From contig QEVK01000027.1 in NCBI GenBank assembly GCA_003577315.1, forward strand, positions 1 through 47,188: a stretch of DNA of 47,188 nucleotides, read 5' to 3'. The DNA is from Hyphomicrobiales bacterium (GTDB lineage Bacteria; Pseudomonadota; Alphaproteobacteria; Rhizobiales; Rhizobiaceae). The position numbers and the translations under genes were made by a program. Positions 6,298 to 15,192 of this stretch are shown here, piece after piece (position 1 is the stretch's first letter; each line of letters begins with the position of its first letter). The notes below the pieces were generated by a model. It searched no databases. It worked only from the letters and a program-made list of their open reading frames with translations, and was not told where the DNA came from.

Positions 6298-8523
6298 ATG
6301 AAACTGAAGACTGCGCTTCTCGTTGGCGCGTCGCTGCTGGCGATGACGGCTCATGCCCATGCGTTTCAGGCTATCGGCAATCTGGTGATATCCGGCCTGC
6401 TAGCGGTCGGGCTTGGCGGGTTGCTGCCGGCAGCGAGCTCTGCTGCTATCGGGCTAGGGGCCGTCCTGACTGCTGTTCAAATAGGGGCCACGGCCCTCAA
6501 CTTCATCCGTGCCAAGCCACCGTCGGCCGATCCGAACACCATGAAACAAACCACGAAGGGGGCCGAGGGGCACGGCCGCTATGCCTTCGGCCGGGTAATG
6601 CTGGAGGGCAAGATCGCCTTCGGCAACACCGCCGGGTACAAGATCAACCGGCTGATCCTGCACTGCTTCGGCCCGATCGATGCGGTGGAGGAGTATTTCT
6701 ACGACGGCCGTTCCGTGACGGTCGAGGAAGATGGCGCGGTTTCCAGTCCGCCCTTTGCCGTTCCGGGAGGATCGCACCTTTATCTTCAAACCAAGTCGGG
6801 CGACGGGTCTGAGACCGCATGGACAGATCTGAAGTCATCGTACCCGACGCTGTGGACCGACGATCATCGCGTCGCCGGGATCGGCCAGACGCTGCTGACC
6901 TTCATCAGCCCGGGCACAGCGAGCGACCGCTTCGCGAAACTGCTGACGGGCGGCATCAAGTCGGTGCGCGTGCTCGCTCGCGTCGGCAGGTGCTTCGACC
7001 CGCGCACCAGCGAGACCAAGTGGACCCGCAACGGTGTCCTGTGGTGTGCCCACTGGCTCAGCCGCTTGCCCGGATGGTCGAGCGCGATGCTCGATTGGGA
7101 CGACATCGCTGAGCGGGCCGACGAGGCCGATGCGCTTGTCCCGGTTGTTGGCGGCACCGCGCCGCGCTGCACGCTCTCCGGCGGCTGGGAAGGCCCGCTC
7201 ACGACCGACATCGTGCTCGAAATGCTGGACTCGGCCGGGCTGGAGGTTCGCGAGACGCCGGAGGGGAAATACACGTTCGCCTGGCTGGAAGACGATCCAA
7301 CCACCGAGCTCGTCATACCGTGGAGTCGCGCCGAGGAAGGCATCGCCTCTCCATACATCGACCATGACCTCTCGGCTGGGCCGGAAGGGGCCAAGAGGCC
7401 GAACATCTGCACTCTGGAGTATTTCTCGCCGGAGCGAATGTATGAGGTCGCCGAGGCCGATCTGAGCGGCGTGACGTGGGCGCGGGTGAATCACGATATC
7501 GACGTCTATGGGGATCAGGAGCGGCGTGTGCGGTTGCCGTTCTGCGACAACGTCCACCAGGGGTCGCGCATAGCCCGGCGGATGTTCTACGAGGGTCGGG
7601 CCGACAGCGGCCTCGTGAAGACGACGCTGGCCGGCCTCGCTACGTGGGGCAAGCGCGTCATCACCATACAGGTGCCGGATGTTGGCGAGGATTTTTCGCC
7701 AGCCAGCCTGAAATGCCGGAAAGGCCCGGTTAGGACGGATCAGAGCGATTGCACCTGCGAAATCCCGGTCACGGTCATCCCCGCCGAACTTCAGGTGCCA
7801 TGGAACCCCGCAACGATGGAGGCGACCCCGCCTCCGGTGCTGCCGACGTTCGAGTATGAATCGGAACTGCCCACGCCGGCCGCCCCGCTGGAAGCGTGCC
7901 AGATCGTCTATCCCGACGCCTCGCGCGAAGTCAGGATCAGGTTTGCGGGCGTCGCGGGCGGCACCATCGCAGAGGCGACGCGCCGCACCTACAGCGCGGG
8001 AATGCCGACGCCATGGGCGTCGATGACGGAGTTCCGTCCGGGAACCATTTTCCTGGGTGAATGGTACGCATATGCCGCCGCCGACTGGCAGGAGCAGGAT
8101 GCCGACTTCCGCGTCCGATTCTTCGATTCCGACGAGGAAGGCTCCTACTGGTCGCCGCTTCTGGAAAAGCGCCCGCTCGTCGTCAACAACGCCGCGCCCT
8201 CGGTGCCGACAAATGTCCATCACGGTCCGCATGGCGAAGGAAGCGGCGTTGCGATCAACGCCACCGCGCCGGCCGATCTGCACGTCGCCTATCTGCGCTT
8301 CCAGGCCAGCGGAGGCGGCAATCCCCAGGACTGGCCTGTCGACGAGATGCTCCCCTGCCGCCCCGGCGACGAACTGTCTCTTGGGCTCCCGGCCGTCGAC
8401 GTCGGGCCATGGCCGGACAGCGTGACCGTCAATTACTCGGTCACTGCCTGCGCCTCTGACGGCACGCCCAGCGCGGCCGTGACCGGATCATACACCATTC
8501 AAGGTAGCGGCGGCGGCCAATAG
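6298..8523 (+). CDS. Tail-tip / host-specificity protein (gpJ / GTA g15-like)
   Basis: The 741-residue protein occupies the J position, two bases after the K-like gene. It begins with a signal-peptide-like stretch (MKLKTALLVGASLLAMTAHAHA) and a second hydrophobic Gly/Ala region to about residue 70. A soluble beta-rich body follows, with a helical central section (LEMLDSAGLEVRETPEGKY), and it ends with fibronectin-like strands (VPTNVHHGPHGEG..., SVTVNYSVTACASDG). J-type proteins build the central tail fibre and often end in such domains. It is shorter than lambda J. The in-frame extension up to 5926 overlaps the previous gene and is not used. Receptor binding is inferred by synteny. Confidence 0.75.
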   Translation: MKLKTALLVGASLLAMTAHAHAFQAIGNLVISGLLAVGLGGLLPAASSAAIGLGAVLTAVQIGATALNFIRAKPPSADPNTMKQTTKGAEGHGRYAFGRVMLEGKIAFGNTAGYKINRLILHCFGPIDAVEEYFYDGRSVTVEEDGAVSSPPFAVPGGSHLYLQTKSGDGSETAWTDLKSSYPTLWTDDHRVAGIGQTLLTFISPGTASDRFAKLLTGGIKSVRVLARVGRCFDPRTSETKWTRNGVLWCAHWLSRLPGWSSAMLDWDDIAERADEADALVPVVGGTAPRCTLSGGWEGPLTTDIVLEMLDSAGLEVRETPEGKYTFAWLEDDPTTELVIPWSRAEEGIASPYIDHDLSAGPEGAKRPNICTLEYFSPERMYEVAEADLSGVTWARVNHDIDVYGDQERRVRLPFCDNVHQGSRIARRMFYEGRADSGLVKTTLAGLATWGKRVITIQVPDVGEDFSPASLKCRKGPVRTDQSDCTCEIPVTVIPAELQVPWNPATMEATPPPVLPTFEYESELPTPAAPLEACQIVYPDASREVRIRFAGVAGGTIAEATRRTYSAGMPTPWASMTEFRPGTIFLGEWYAYAAADWQEQDADFRVRFFDSDEEGSYWSPLLEKRPLVVNNAAPSVPTNVHHGPHGEGSGVAINATAPADLHVAYLRFQASGGGNPQDWPVDEMLPCRPGDELSLGLPAVDVGPWPDSVTVNYSVTACASDGTPSAAVTGSYTIQGSGGGQ

Positions 8524-8559
8524 ACCGGGCCGCCTTTCTTACATCACTGGAGATTGCTG

Positions 8560-11037
8560 ATGTCGGTATTCACGAAGCTCGGCAACGAGATCGCATCGCC
8601 TGTCGACGCCGCGGGCAACCCGCGCGCTGTCGACAATGGCGACATGCAGCGCTGGATGACGGAAGCCGAGCGCATGTTTGTTGCGCTTGCCGCGGAGCAG
8701 GGTGGCAGTCTTACGCTGCCGAACCTGATGATCCGCTTCTCGAATGCCGGCACCGGCACGGCCAATGCCATCGTCGCGACGCCGACGCTGCCGCTGCCGG
8801 CGGCGCCGGGCACGGCGCTGCTGACCGTCAACATCGTCGCCGACAACACCGGCCCCGTCACGCTCAACGGCAAGCCACTGAGAACCAACTCCGGCAACGA
8901 GATCGCGCCGGGTGGACTGACCGCAGGCAGCATCCATGCTTTCCTCGACCTTGGCGACCATTTCCGGCTGCTTTCGGATCAGGCCAGCGCGGCGATTGTG
9001 GCCGCGGCGGAGGGTCTCGCCAATGCCGCGGCAGCATCGGCCCTCGAAGCCGCGGGACATGCTACAGGCGCGATCGACTACGTGTATCTCGCCGGCTCGA
9101 CCGCCTCGCTCGCCAAGGCTGTTGACGATGGCACGCTCGTACCCGCAGTCGGCGTCGTGCGGCGCGTTTCGGCCTATGACGCCGCCATGCCGGTGCAGCC
9201 TTTCAATGTCGTCTGCACAGCGACCGGAGAGTCTGCCGTTCCGCTTCCGGGCGCATACCAGAAGGACGGCACCTTCGGAATTGGTTCGTATCGTTTTCGT
9301 GTCACCCAGGATGCTTTTCAGGCAGACACGCCGCTGACCATCGCGCCGGCCTATGTCGAGCAGTTCCTGACCGGCTTCCACGCGCGCGGCATGCTTGCAG
9401 ACGAGACCCCCTCGATCGCCACCGAGCAGGCCGTGGCCGTGACCCATCTGGCCGGCGAAGGCGGCGTCACCGCCACGGATGCGACGCCCTTCCTGCCGGG
9501 AGCCTGCGTCACGGTCATGCACGACAATGGCCGGTACTGGACCTATTTCATCCGGGGCCGTGTCGGCGACGCGCTGTTGCTGCGGCCATCGCTGCGCTGG
9601 CAATGCACGGCCGGTGTCGCGCGGCTGGAGCGCACCTGGTTTAATCAGGCGCACCCGGGGAAGTTCTACATGCGCCAACTCGCGCAGCGCATCGCGCGCG
9701 ATCCGGCGCTCGGCTTCGCGCTGCCGGCGCGAGGGCGCGCCTTCTTTACCCAGCTGCTGGAGTCGGGCGCCGGTGCGGGCACGCTGGCGGCCGTCGGCGC
9801 TGCCACCGTCGCCTATGTGGCCGAGACGACGCTCGGCCAGGGTCTCGTCAACATGCCGCCTGAAAGCACCATCGGCCGCGCCGCCTATATAGCCTGCAAC
9901 GACGTGTACGAGGGCGCGGAGACGGTCGAGTTTACGGCTCCCAACGGGCCATGCCTTGCAAGGCTCGTGGTGATGGCGCGGGAGACGTCGCCCATCATCA
10001 TCCGCATCATCGCTTCCGTTCCGGGAGGGGCCAGTTCTCGGCTGGCGGCCACCAGGATTCTGTCCGGCGTCGATCTTCAGCTGCCGCGCTATATCGACAT
10101 TCCATTCTATGCACCCGGCGATGCCGAAGTCCTGCGCGTGCAGGTGCTTTCGCAGGCGGCGACCGCGCAGACGATCATCGTCGATCAGATCGAGGTCTTC
10201 GAGTGCGAGGCAAGCGCCCAGCCGCTCATCCAGCCCGGCTCGCGTCGGCCGCGCGTCGTCGGCTTCGGCGACAGCTGGGTGAGTGGCGACGAGGTATCGA
10301 CGCCCGAGCGTGAGGCGATCATGACGCAGCTCGCGAAGGAGCTGCCGTTCGCGGAGGTCATCAATGCCGGGCACGGCGGCGACCGTGTCGACGCCTTGCT
10401 GGCGCGCTTCGATACCGACCTCGCGCCGCTGCGCCCTGACTTCGTCGTCCTCAACACCGCGACGAATGATGCCTACACGCCGGGGTCCGGCACCTTCGAT
10501 CCTAATGCGATCGACTATTACTGCCGCCAGATGCAGTACCTCGTCAGCCGTATCATGGAGATCGGCGCCAAGCCGATCATCATCGGCCCGCCTGCCCTGG
10601 CGGAGGAAGACCTCGGCAGCAGCTACACAGACTGGGAGCTGCTCGACCGGGCGCGGAAATACAGCCGGCATTTCTACGCGCGGCTGGCCAGCACGCTCTC
10701 TGATCAAGACGCAATCATCGTCAGCGGGCCGAACGGGTATGCCCGCAAGTACCGGGGCGGACGGCTCGAATGTGAGATCGAGGCGCTGGCGTCTCGCCAT
10801 ACGAACGATCCGATCGGATCGGGGGGTGTCATCTTCACCTCCGACCCGGTGCCATGGACGTTCCCGCTGCCGTTTGTGGGCATACCCCTCGTCACGGCAT
10901 CGCAAAGCGTCAGCTCGCTGCGCACCGCCACGGTGAGCTCGATCACCGAAAGCGGGTGCGTGATACGGGTCTCGTCGCCAGTTCAATCAGATGTGGCGGG
11001 CGTCATCAGCGCCTCCGCCGTAGGCCGCTGGAAATAG
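8560..11037 (+). CDS. Tail appendage/receptor-binding protein with SGNH esterase domain
   Basis: This 825-residue protein follows the J-like gene. Residues 1-170 resemble short tail-fibre attachment sequence (an MSVFTKLGNEI start, then Ala-rich helices), and a beta-rich middle follows. An SGNH/GDSL hydrolase domain starts near residue 565, with G-D571-S572-W in block I, the NAGHGGD segment in block II and NTATND in block III. A clear Asp-x-x-His block V was not found, so activity is not proven. In phage tails such domains usually remove acetyl groups from surface polysaccharide. The ATG at 8560 is preferred over TTG at 8554 because GGAG lies seven bases upstream. The C-terminal 80 residues after the hydrolase are a beta domain that may bind the receptor. 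Confidence 0.75.
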   Translation: MSVFTKLGNEIASPVDAAGNPRAVDNGDMQRWMTEAERMFVALAAEQGGSLTLPNLMIRFSNAGTGTANAIVATPTLPLPAAPGTALLTVNIVADNTGPVTLNGKPLRTNSGNEIAPGGLTAGSIHAFLDLGDHFRLLSDQASAAIVAAAEGLANAAAASALEAAGHATGAIDYVYLAGSTASLAKAVDDGTLVPAVGVVRRVSAYDAAMPVQPFNVVCTATGESAVPLPGAYQKDGTFGIGSYRFRVTQDAFQADTPLTIAPAYVEQFLTGFHARGMLADETPSIATEQAVAVTHLAGEGGVTATDATPFLPGACVTVMHDNGRYWTYFIRGRVGDALLLRPSLRWQCTAGVARLERTWFNQAHPGKFYMRQLAQRIARDPALGFALPARGRAFFTQLLESGAGAGTLAAVGAATVAYVAETTLGQGLVNMPPESTIGRAAYIACNDVYEGAETVEFTAPNGPCLARLVVMARETSPIIIRIIASVPGGASSRLAATRILSGVDLQLPRYIDIPFYAPGDAEVLRVQVLSQAATAQTIIVDQIEVFECEASAQPLIQPGSRRPRVVGFGDSWVSGDEVSTPEREAIMTQLAKELPFAEVINAGHGGDRVDALLARFDTDLAPLRPDFVVLNTATNDAYTPGSGTFDPNAIDYYCRQMQYLVSRIMEIGAKPIIIGPPALAEEDLGSSYTDWELLDRARKYSRHFYARLASTLSDQDAIIVSGPNGYARKYRGGRLECEIEALASRHTNDPIGSGGVIFTSDPVPWTFPLPFVGIPLVTASQSVSSLRTATVSSITESGCVIRVSSPVQSDVAGVISASAVGRWK

Positions 11038-11054
11038 CGGCTGAAGGGATCACT

Positions 11055-11213
11055 GTGGCCATCCATCACGCCTGGCCCCGCGTCAAGGGCCGGGCGGAGC
11101 GATCGGCGGCCTATGTGTCGGCGCTCTATGCCACCTCATGGGCGATCAAGGCCATGGAGCAGTTGCCGGGGGATGTGACGGCGGATGATCTGTGGCTGGC
11201 CTCTCCCGAATAA
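11055..11213 (+). CDS. Small hypothetical protein, 52 aa, GTG start
   Basis: The frame starts at GTG 11055, preceded by AAGGGA at a suitable distance, and begins 17 bp after the appendage gene. The product (VAIHHAWPRVKG...) is a soluble, mostly helical peptide ending LWLASPE. No family is recognised. Position suggests a small helper of the tail appendage or a late accessory gene. The 114 bp after it (11,214-11,327) hold no further gene, only a weak CGCTC/GAGCG inverted repeat near 11,271-11,283. Confidence 0.45.
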   Translation: MAIHHAWPRVKGRAERSAAYVSALYATSWAIKAMEQLPGDVTADDLWLASPE

Positions 11214-11327
11214 GTGGACGGATGAGCTCCGGGCCTCGCCTGATCTGACCAGCACTGCGACCTGAACCACCGCTCGGCGAGCGCGGGCAGCGGCCACCTT
11301 TGCACATCACCAGAACTGGAGACTGCC

Positions 11328-12071
11328 ATGCAGCGTAGCGCGTTCTACGCGGCTCTGCGGAGCCGTGCCAACACGCTTTTCGGTACAAGTCTGTCGCAAG
11401 CTCAGGTCGACCGGCTGGAGGCCATCCTGACACGGATGGACGCGAAGCGGATCGAGCTGGCGCAGGCGGCCTACATCCTCGGCACCGCCTACCACGAAAG
11501 CGACCGTTTTCGCACGATGGAGGAATACGCCTCGGGCGCGGCCTATGAAGGGCGGAAGACGCTCGGCAATACCCAGCCGGGCGACGGCAAGCGGTTCAAG
11601 GGCCGAGGCTTCGTCCAGATCACCGGCCGGCGCAACTACACCGATTGGGCCAAGCGGCTCGGTGTCGATCTCGTCGGCAATCCTGCGCTCGCAGCCCGGC
11701 TCGACCACGCCGTCACGATCCTGATCGACGGGATGATGCTTGGCACCTTCACGGGCAAGAAGCTGCCCGACTATGTGCATGGCACGAAGGTTGACTACGT
11801 GAACGCTCGCCGCGTGGTGAACGGCACCGACCGGGCAGCGATCATCGCCAACTATGCCCGCGCGTTTGAGGCGGCGCTTGTCGAGGCCGGTTATTCGCCC
11901 ACGACAGCCCCGCAGACGCCCGCGAAGCCTGTCCCGGCTCCTGCGCCGCAGCCGAAGCCGGAAACCGTTCCTGCGCCGGATACGGGCAAGGGTGACAGCA
12001 TCGCCGGTGCGCTGCTCGGCCTCGTCGTCCTGCTTCTGGTCGGCGCGGCTGCCCTGATCCTCGGAGACTGA
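11328..12071 (+). CDS. Endolysin, glycoside hydrolase family 19-like, with C-terminal membrane anchor
   Basis: The 247-residue protein should cut peptidoglycan glycan strands at the end of the lytic cycle. Residues 45-180 carry GH19/chitinase-type signatures: the AYHESDRF helix with probable catalytic Glu57, and [19 protein letters not shown] at 86-104. A Pro/Ala/Lys-rich linker (about 190-222) leads to a single hydrophobic segment at 225-245, so the enzyme is probably tethered to the inner membrane by its tail. GGAG before the ATG supports the start. It is followed after one base by the holin gene, forming a lysis cassette. The tail anchor instead of an N-terminal signal-arrest sequence is unusual. 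Confidence 0.8.
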   Translation: MQRSAFYAALRSRANTLFGTSLSQAQVDRLEAILTRMDAKRIELAQAAYILGTAYHESDRFRTMEEYASGAAYEGRKTLGNTQPGDGKRFKGRGFVQITGRRNYTDWAKRLGVDLVGNPALAARLDHAVTILIDGMMLGTFTGKKLPDYVHGTKVDYVNARRVVNGTDRAAIIANYARAFEAALVEAGYSPTTAPQTPAKPVPAPAPQPKPETVPAPDTGKGDSIAGALLGLVVLLLVGAAALILGD

Positions 12072-12072
12072 C

Positions 12073-12594
12073 ATGAGCGCGCTCGCTTCCATCCTGCTCA
12101 CGGCTGCTGGCGACCTGGCCGTTCCGATCATCAAGAAGCTTCTCGGCGATAAGCTCGGCGGGGCGGGCGGGGAGATCGCCGGCAAGGTGATCGACGCCAT
12201 TGCCGAGAAGGCAGGCGTGTCGCCCGAGGCACTCCCTGATCTGCCGGCCGGCGATCTGCAAGAGGCCATAGTTGCCGCCGAGCCGGAAGCGGCCGACATC
12301 CTCATGCAGCACGTCGAGAGCCAGCGCCTCATGAACGAGACGCTGAAAGCCGAGATCGACAAGGGCGGCCCGACGTGGACGTGGGCATGGCGGCCGGGCT
12401 GGATGTGGCTGCTGGCGTTCGTCTGGCTCTACGCGCTGATCCTGCGGCCGCTGACCAATGCCGCATTCGGCGCATCCATCGAGGCGATCGACCTCGGCAT
12501 CCTCATGACGCTGACTGGCGTGTTCACCGGCCTCTACATGGGCGGGCATACAGCGCTGCGGGGTATTGAGAAGTGGAAGGGTGAGCGTCGATGA
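12073..12594 (+). CDS. Phage holin, GTA-type three-segment family
   Basis: The 173-residue protein begins with an amphipathic region (residues 1-40), then a soluble acidic helical part. Two clear transmembrane segments lie near residues 103-125 and 133-155, introduced by the W-A-W-R-P-G-W-M-W motif typical of the holin family used for gene transfer agent release. It would form the membrane lesions that trigger lysis. It starts one base after the endolysin and its last four bases overlap the next gene (ATGA at 12591-12594), so translation is probably coupled. The charged C-terminus (EKWKGERR) is common in holins. Confidence 0.8.
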   Translation: MSALASILLTAAGDLAVPIIKKLLGDKLGGAGGEIAGKVIDAIAEKAGVSPEALPDLPAGDLQEAIVAAEPEAADILMQHVESQRLMNETLKAEIDKGGPTWTWAWRPGWMWLLAFVWLYALILRPLTNAAFGASIEAIDLGILMTLTGVFTGLYMGGHTALRGIEKWKGERR

Positions 12595-12923
12595 CCTTCC
12601 ACGATCTTTTGCAATCGCTCGGCATCAACCCGGCCGTTCTCTACGCCGGCTTCGGCGGCGGCCTGCTGCGCGCACTGAGCCGCAGGAAGATCAAGGTGCG
12701 GGAGATGTTCGTCTCGCCGATCTGCGGCGCTCTGGCGTCGGCCTATCTGACGCTGCCGGCAGTGCAGTACGTCCAGCTCATCGGCTGGCCGGTGCCGGAC
12801 GATGCGGCGCAGGTGGTTCTCGCCTCTGCCTTCCTGATCGGGACATGCGCAATGTGGATTGCCGATCTGGTGTTCGGCTTTATCGCCAAGCGCCTCGGGC
12901 TGTCACACGAGCCGCCCATCTGA
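12591..12923 (+). CDS. Small membrane protein of the lysis cassette (second holin or spanin-like)
   Basis: The 110-residue product has hydrophobic segments near 15-28, 42-62 and 72-98, the latter two separated by short polar loops, and a basic patch (SRRKIKVRE) around 30-38. Its start overlaps the holin stop (ATGA). Many lysis cassettes encode a second holin or antiholin here. No lipobox or coiled coil is visible, so a spanin is less likely. The gene lies just before a strong terminator and seems to end the late operon. Confidence 0.6.
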   Translation: MTFHDLLQSLGINPAVLYAGFGGGLLRALSRRKIKVREMFVSPICGALASAYLTLPAVQYVQLIGWPVPDDAAQVVLASAFLIGTCAMWIADLVFGFIAKRLGLSHEPPI

Positions 12924-13001
12924 CCTTGCGTCATCGGAACACATGTCGATCTTGGCGCATTGATCGCCGCACCCGCTTGGCGGGAAGGCACTCAGGCGAC
13001 G

Positions 13002-13037
13002 GCCCCGTCATCCGAAAGGGTGGCGGGGCTTTCGTCG
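13002..13037 (+). terminator. Intrinsic terminator closing the prophage late operon
   Basis: GCCCCG at 13002-13007 pairs with CGGGGC at 13024-13029. The inner part adds a second stem with a GAAA loop, and TTTCGTCGTTT follows. It sits about 80 bp after the last lysis gene. The 12,924-13,064 interval has no other clear feature. Confidence 0.75.
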
Positions 13038-13064
13038 TTTCAGGGCTTGGCGTAAGTCCCGGGC

Positions 13065-13333
13065 ATGTCCAGCAATCGCACCATCCAAGGCATGATCGAC
13101 GGCGGATACAAAACCCGCGCCTACTGCCATAACCCGAGATGTGGGCATCATGCCGAGATCGACTGGCTGGCACTCCGCGCCAAGCTAGGCCCGGATCATG
13201 GCGCGCGGCACGACGACATCGTGCCCAAGCTGGTTTGCTCGAAATGCGGCGGAAAGGCTATCGGCCTAATCGTTACGCCGGGCACCAAGGAGTATGGCGG
13301 GAACCCGTACGAGAAGGCGAAAGGCGGGCGGTA

Positions 13334-13334
<1 letters not shown>
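13065..13334 (+). CDS. Zinc-ribbon small protein at the prophage edge, 89 aa
   Basis: Two Cys/His clusters are visible, C21-HNPR-C26-G-H28-H29 and C58-SK-C61-GG, spaced as in a four-ligand zinc ribbon. The rest is basic and Gly-rich near the C-terminus. The start at 13065 has only a weak ribosome binding site (GTAAGTCCCGGGC). The gene lies after the late terminator and before tRNA-Val, so it may be expressed separately. Proteins of this kind are common near prophages in this order. A DNA- or RNA-binding role is possible but not shown. Confidence 0.6.
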
Positions 13335-13464
<130 letters not shown>

Positions 13465-13547
13465 ATCCGATGCCCGCGCATACACCACAGGCCGGGGCCG
13501 GCGTCAATAGCGGAAAATCCGCCGCGGCGCCATTGCCAGGGGCGGCC

Positions 13548-13910
13548 TCAGGCCGCCTTCAGCATCTTCTCGACCTCGGTGACGAGGTCGCGCAGGTGGA
13601 ACGGCTTCGACAGCACCTTGGCGTCCCTGGGCGCGCGCGAATCCGGGTTCAGCGCCACCGCCGCAAAGCCGGTGATGAACATCACCTTCAGGTCCGGGTC
13701 GATCTCGGTCGCGCGGCGGGCAAGCTCGATCCCGTCCATCTCCGGCATGACGATGTCGGTCAGAAGCAGCGAGAACGGCTCCTCGCGCAGCCGCTCATAG
13801 GCGCTCGCGCCGTTGTCGAAGTCGCTGACGTCGTAGCCGGCGCGCTCGAGCGCCTTCACCAGAAAGCGACGCATGTCGTCGTCGTCTTCTGCAAGCAGGA
13901 TTCTCGCCAT
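13548..13910 (-). CDS. cpdR: Single-domain response regulator CpdR
   Basis: The 120-residue protein is one receiver domain with acidic residues 8-12 (EDDDD), phospho-acceptor Asp52 (LTDIVMPEMDG), conserved Thr80 and Lys102 (SKPFH). The near-family-wide strings FITGFAAVALNPD and AKVLSKPFHLRDLV mark it as CpdR. CpdR, when unphosphorylated, delivers substrates to the ClpXP protease at the cell pole and so controls the alphaproteobacterial cell cycle. It is regulated by the CckA-ChpT phosphorelay (known biology). No output domain is present, as expected. It is transcribed away from the gene at 14184. The 273-bp upstream interval holds no other gene. Confidence 0.93.
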   Translation of the reverse strand: MARILLAEDDDDMRRFLVKALERAGYDVSDFDNGASAYERLREEPFSLLLTDIVMPEMDGIELARRATEIDPDLKVMFITGFAAVALNPDSRAPRDAKVLSKPFHLRDLVTEVEKMLKAA

Positions 13911-14183
13911 AAGTCCCGTCCGAATCAGTCACACCATGCGCCCGGCTGCATCTTCGCGGGCGTTCCCGACCATCGCCCGTATATGCTCGCCGGCCGGTAA
14001 ATATCAAGTGAACGGCAGCACCCGGCGCGGGGCCTGCCGTGCGCTCCCCGGGGCCGCCGGGGACGGGCGCGCTCTGGACAGGACCGGCGGCAGATGGCAG
14101 GTTTTTGCCGCAACCCGCGCGCGGCCGCCCAGGCCCCGGCGCGGGAGGGCGCAAGGGCACGAAAGGCGGACGGCGGAAGCTTC

Positions 14184-15080
14184 ATGTCGGCAGCACCAGA
14201 TTTCACCGCAACGCCCGCCTTCGCGGTCGCCGGCCCCGCCGAGCAGCGTGTGCCCTTCGTCTTCAACTCCCCCCACAGCGGCCGCTTCTATCCGCCGCGC
14301 TTCCTGGCCATGAGCCGGCTCGACGCCGCCGCCATCCGCCGCTCCGAGGACTGCTATGTCGACGAGCTGTTCGGGGGCGCCGTCGCGCTCGGCGCGCCGA
14401 TGCTGGCCGCCAACTTTCCCCGCGCCTATCTCGACGTCAACCGCGAGCCGTGGGAGTTCGATCCGCGCATGTTCGCCGAGCCGCTGCCGCCCTATGCCAA
14501 CACGCGCTCGGCGCGGGTGGCGGGGGGGCTCGGCACCGTGCCGCGGCTGGTCGGCGAGGGCCAGGAGATCTATCCCGGCAAGCTGCCGCTCGCGGAAGCC
14601 GTCATGCGGGTGGAGACGGTCTACAAGCCCTATCACGAGGAGCTGCGGCGGCTTTTGTCGCGCACCCATGCCGCCTTCGGCGTCGCCGTGCTGATCGACT
14701 GCCACTCCATGCCGGCCAGCGTGCGGGCGGGCGACGCCGCCATCAGGCCCGATTTCATCGTCGGCGACCGCTTCGGAACGGCCTGCGCGCCCGCGCTCAC
14801 CGAGGCCGCGATCGCCATCCTGATCGGCATGGGCTACAACGTCGCCCACAACAAGCCCTATGCCGGCGGCTTCATCACCGAGCATTACGGCCGGCCGGCG
14901 CAGGGCCTTCACGCGCTGCAGATCGAGGTCAATCGCGGGCTCTACCTCAACGAGCGCACCTACGAGCCGACCGTGGGCTTCGCGCCGCTCGCCGCCGACA
15001 TGACGCGGTTCTGCGCCGAGATGATGGCGGTGCCCGACCGCCTGATCGAGCCCGACGCGCCGCCGCTGGCGGCCGAATAG
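14184..15080 (+). CDS. N-formylglutamate amidohydrolase family protein
   Basis: The 298-residue protein belongs to the metal-dependent amidohydrolase family that converts N-formylglutamate to glutamate and formate, the last step of one histidine degradation route. Visible motifs are NSPHSG at 28-33, DCHSMP starting at Asp172, and the HALQIEVNRGLYLNE segment that follows GGFITEHYG. The ATG at 14184 gives the normal family start. The in-frame extension to 14094 encodes low-complexity Ala/Arg sequence and is not used. No hut genes surround it, so a general deformylase or N-formyl amino acid scavenging role is possible. Confidence 0.85.
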   Translation: MSAAPDFTATPAFAVAGPAEQRVPFVFNSPHSGRFYPPRFLAMSRLDAAAIRRSEDCYVDELFGGAVALGAPMLAANFPRAYLDVNREPWEFDPRMFAEPLPPYANTRSARVAGGLGTVPRLVGEGQEIYPGKLPLAEAVMRVETVYKPYHEELRRLLSRTHAAFGVAVLIDCHSMPASVRAGDAAIRPDFIVGDRFGTACAPALTEAAIAILIGMGYNVAHNKPYAGGFITEHYGRPAQGLHALQIEVNRGLYLNERTYEPTVGFAPLAADMTRFCAEMMAVPDRLIEPDAPPLAAE

Positions 15081-15100
15081 GCCATCCCCGTTCCGCCATG

Positions 15101-15186
15101 AAAAAAAGACCGCACCGTTGTGCGCGGCGCGGTCCAAGTCTAGGGAGGAAACGCCCAAGGAGGGCATGAACAGGTCGCCCTGTTCA
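15101..15186 (-). ncRNA. mmgR: MmgR/suhB-class small RNA (alpha-r8 like), about 86 nt
   Basis: Read on the minus strand, the transcript would begin near 15186, just after a good promoter. It first forms a perfect GAACAGG/CCTGTTC hairpin with a GCGA loop (15185-15168), then a short GCCC/GGGC hairpin with TCCTT in the loop. A single-stranded TTTCCTCCCT follows, then a terminator stem GACCGC..GCGGTC that ends in seven Ts (15107-15101). TTTCCTCCCT is the conserved core I associate with the alpha-r8 (MmgR) small RNA family, which in Sinorhizobium affects polyhydroxybutyrate granules. The Rfam family name suhB came from this type of position beside an inositol-monophosphatase gene, exactly the neighbour here. 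Confidence 0.8.
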
Positions 15187-15192
15187 CCGTCA

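Noticed and set aside
6835..8283. 482-codon frame antisense to the J-like tail gene
   Set aside because: Same type of shadow. It would require overlap of the whole operon.
8539..10986. 815-codon frame antisense to the tail appendage gene
   Set aside because: Arg/Gly-rich shadow of the plus-strand gene with no motif or ribosome site.
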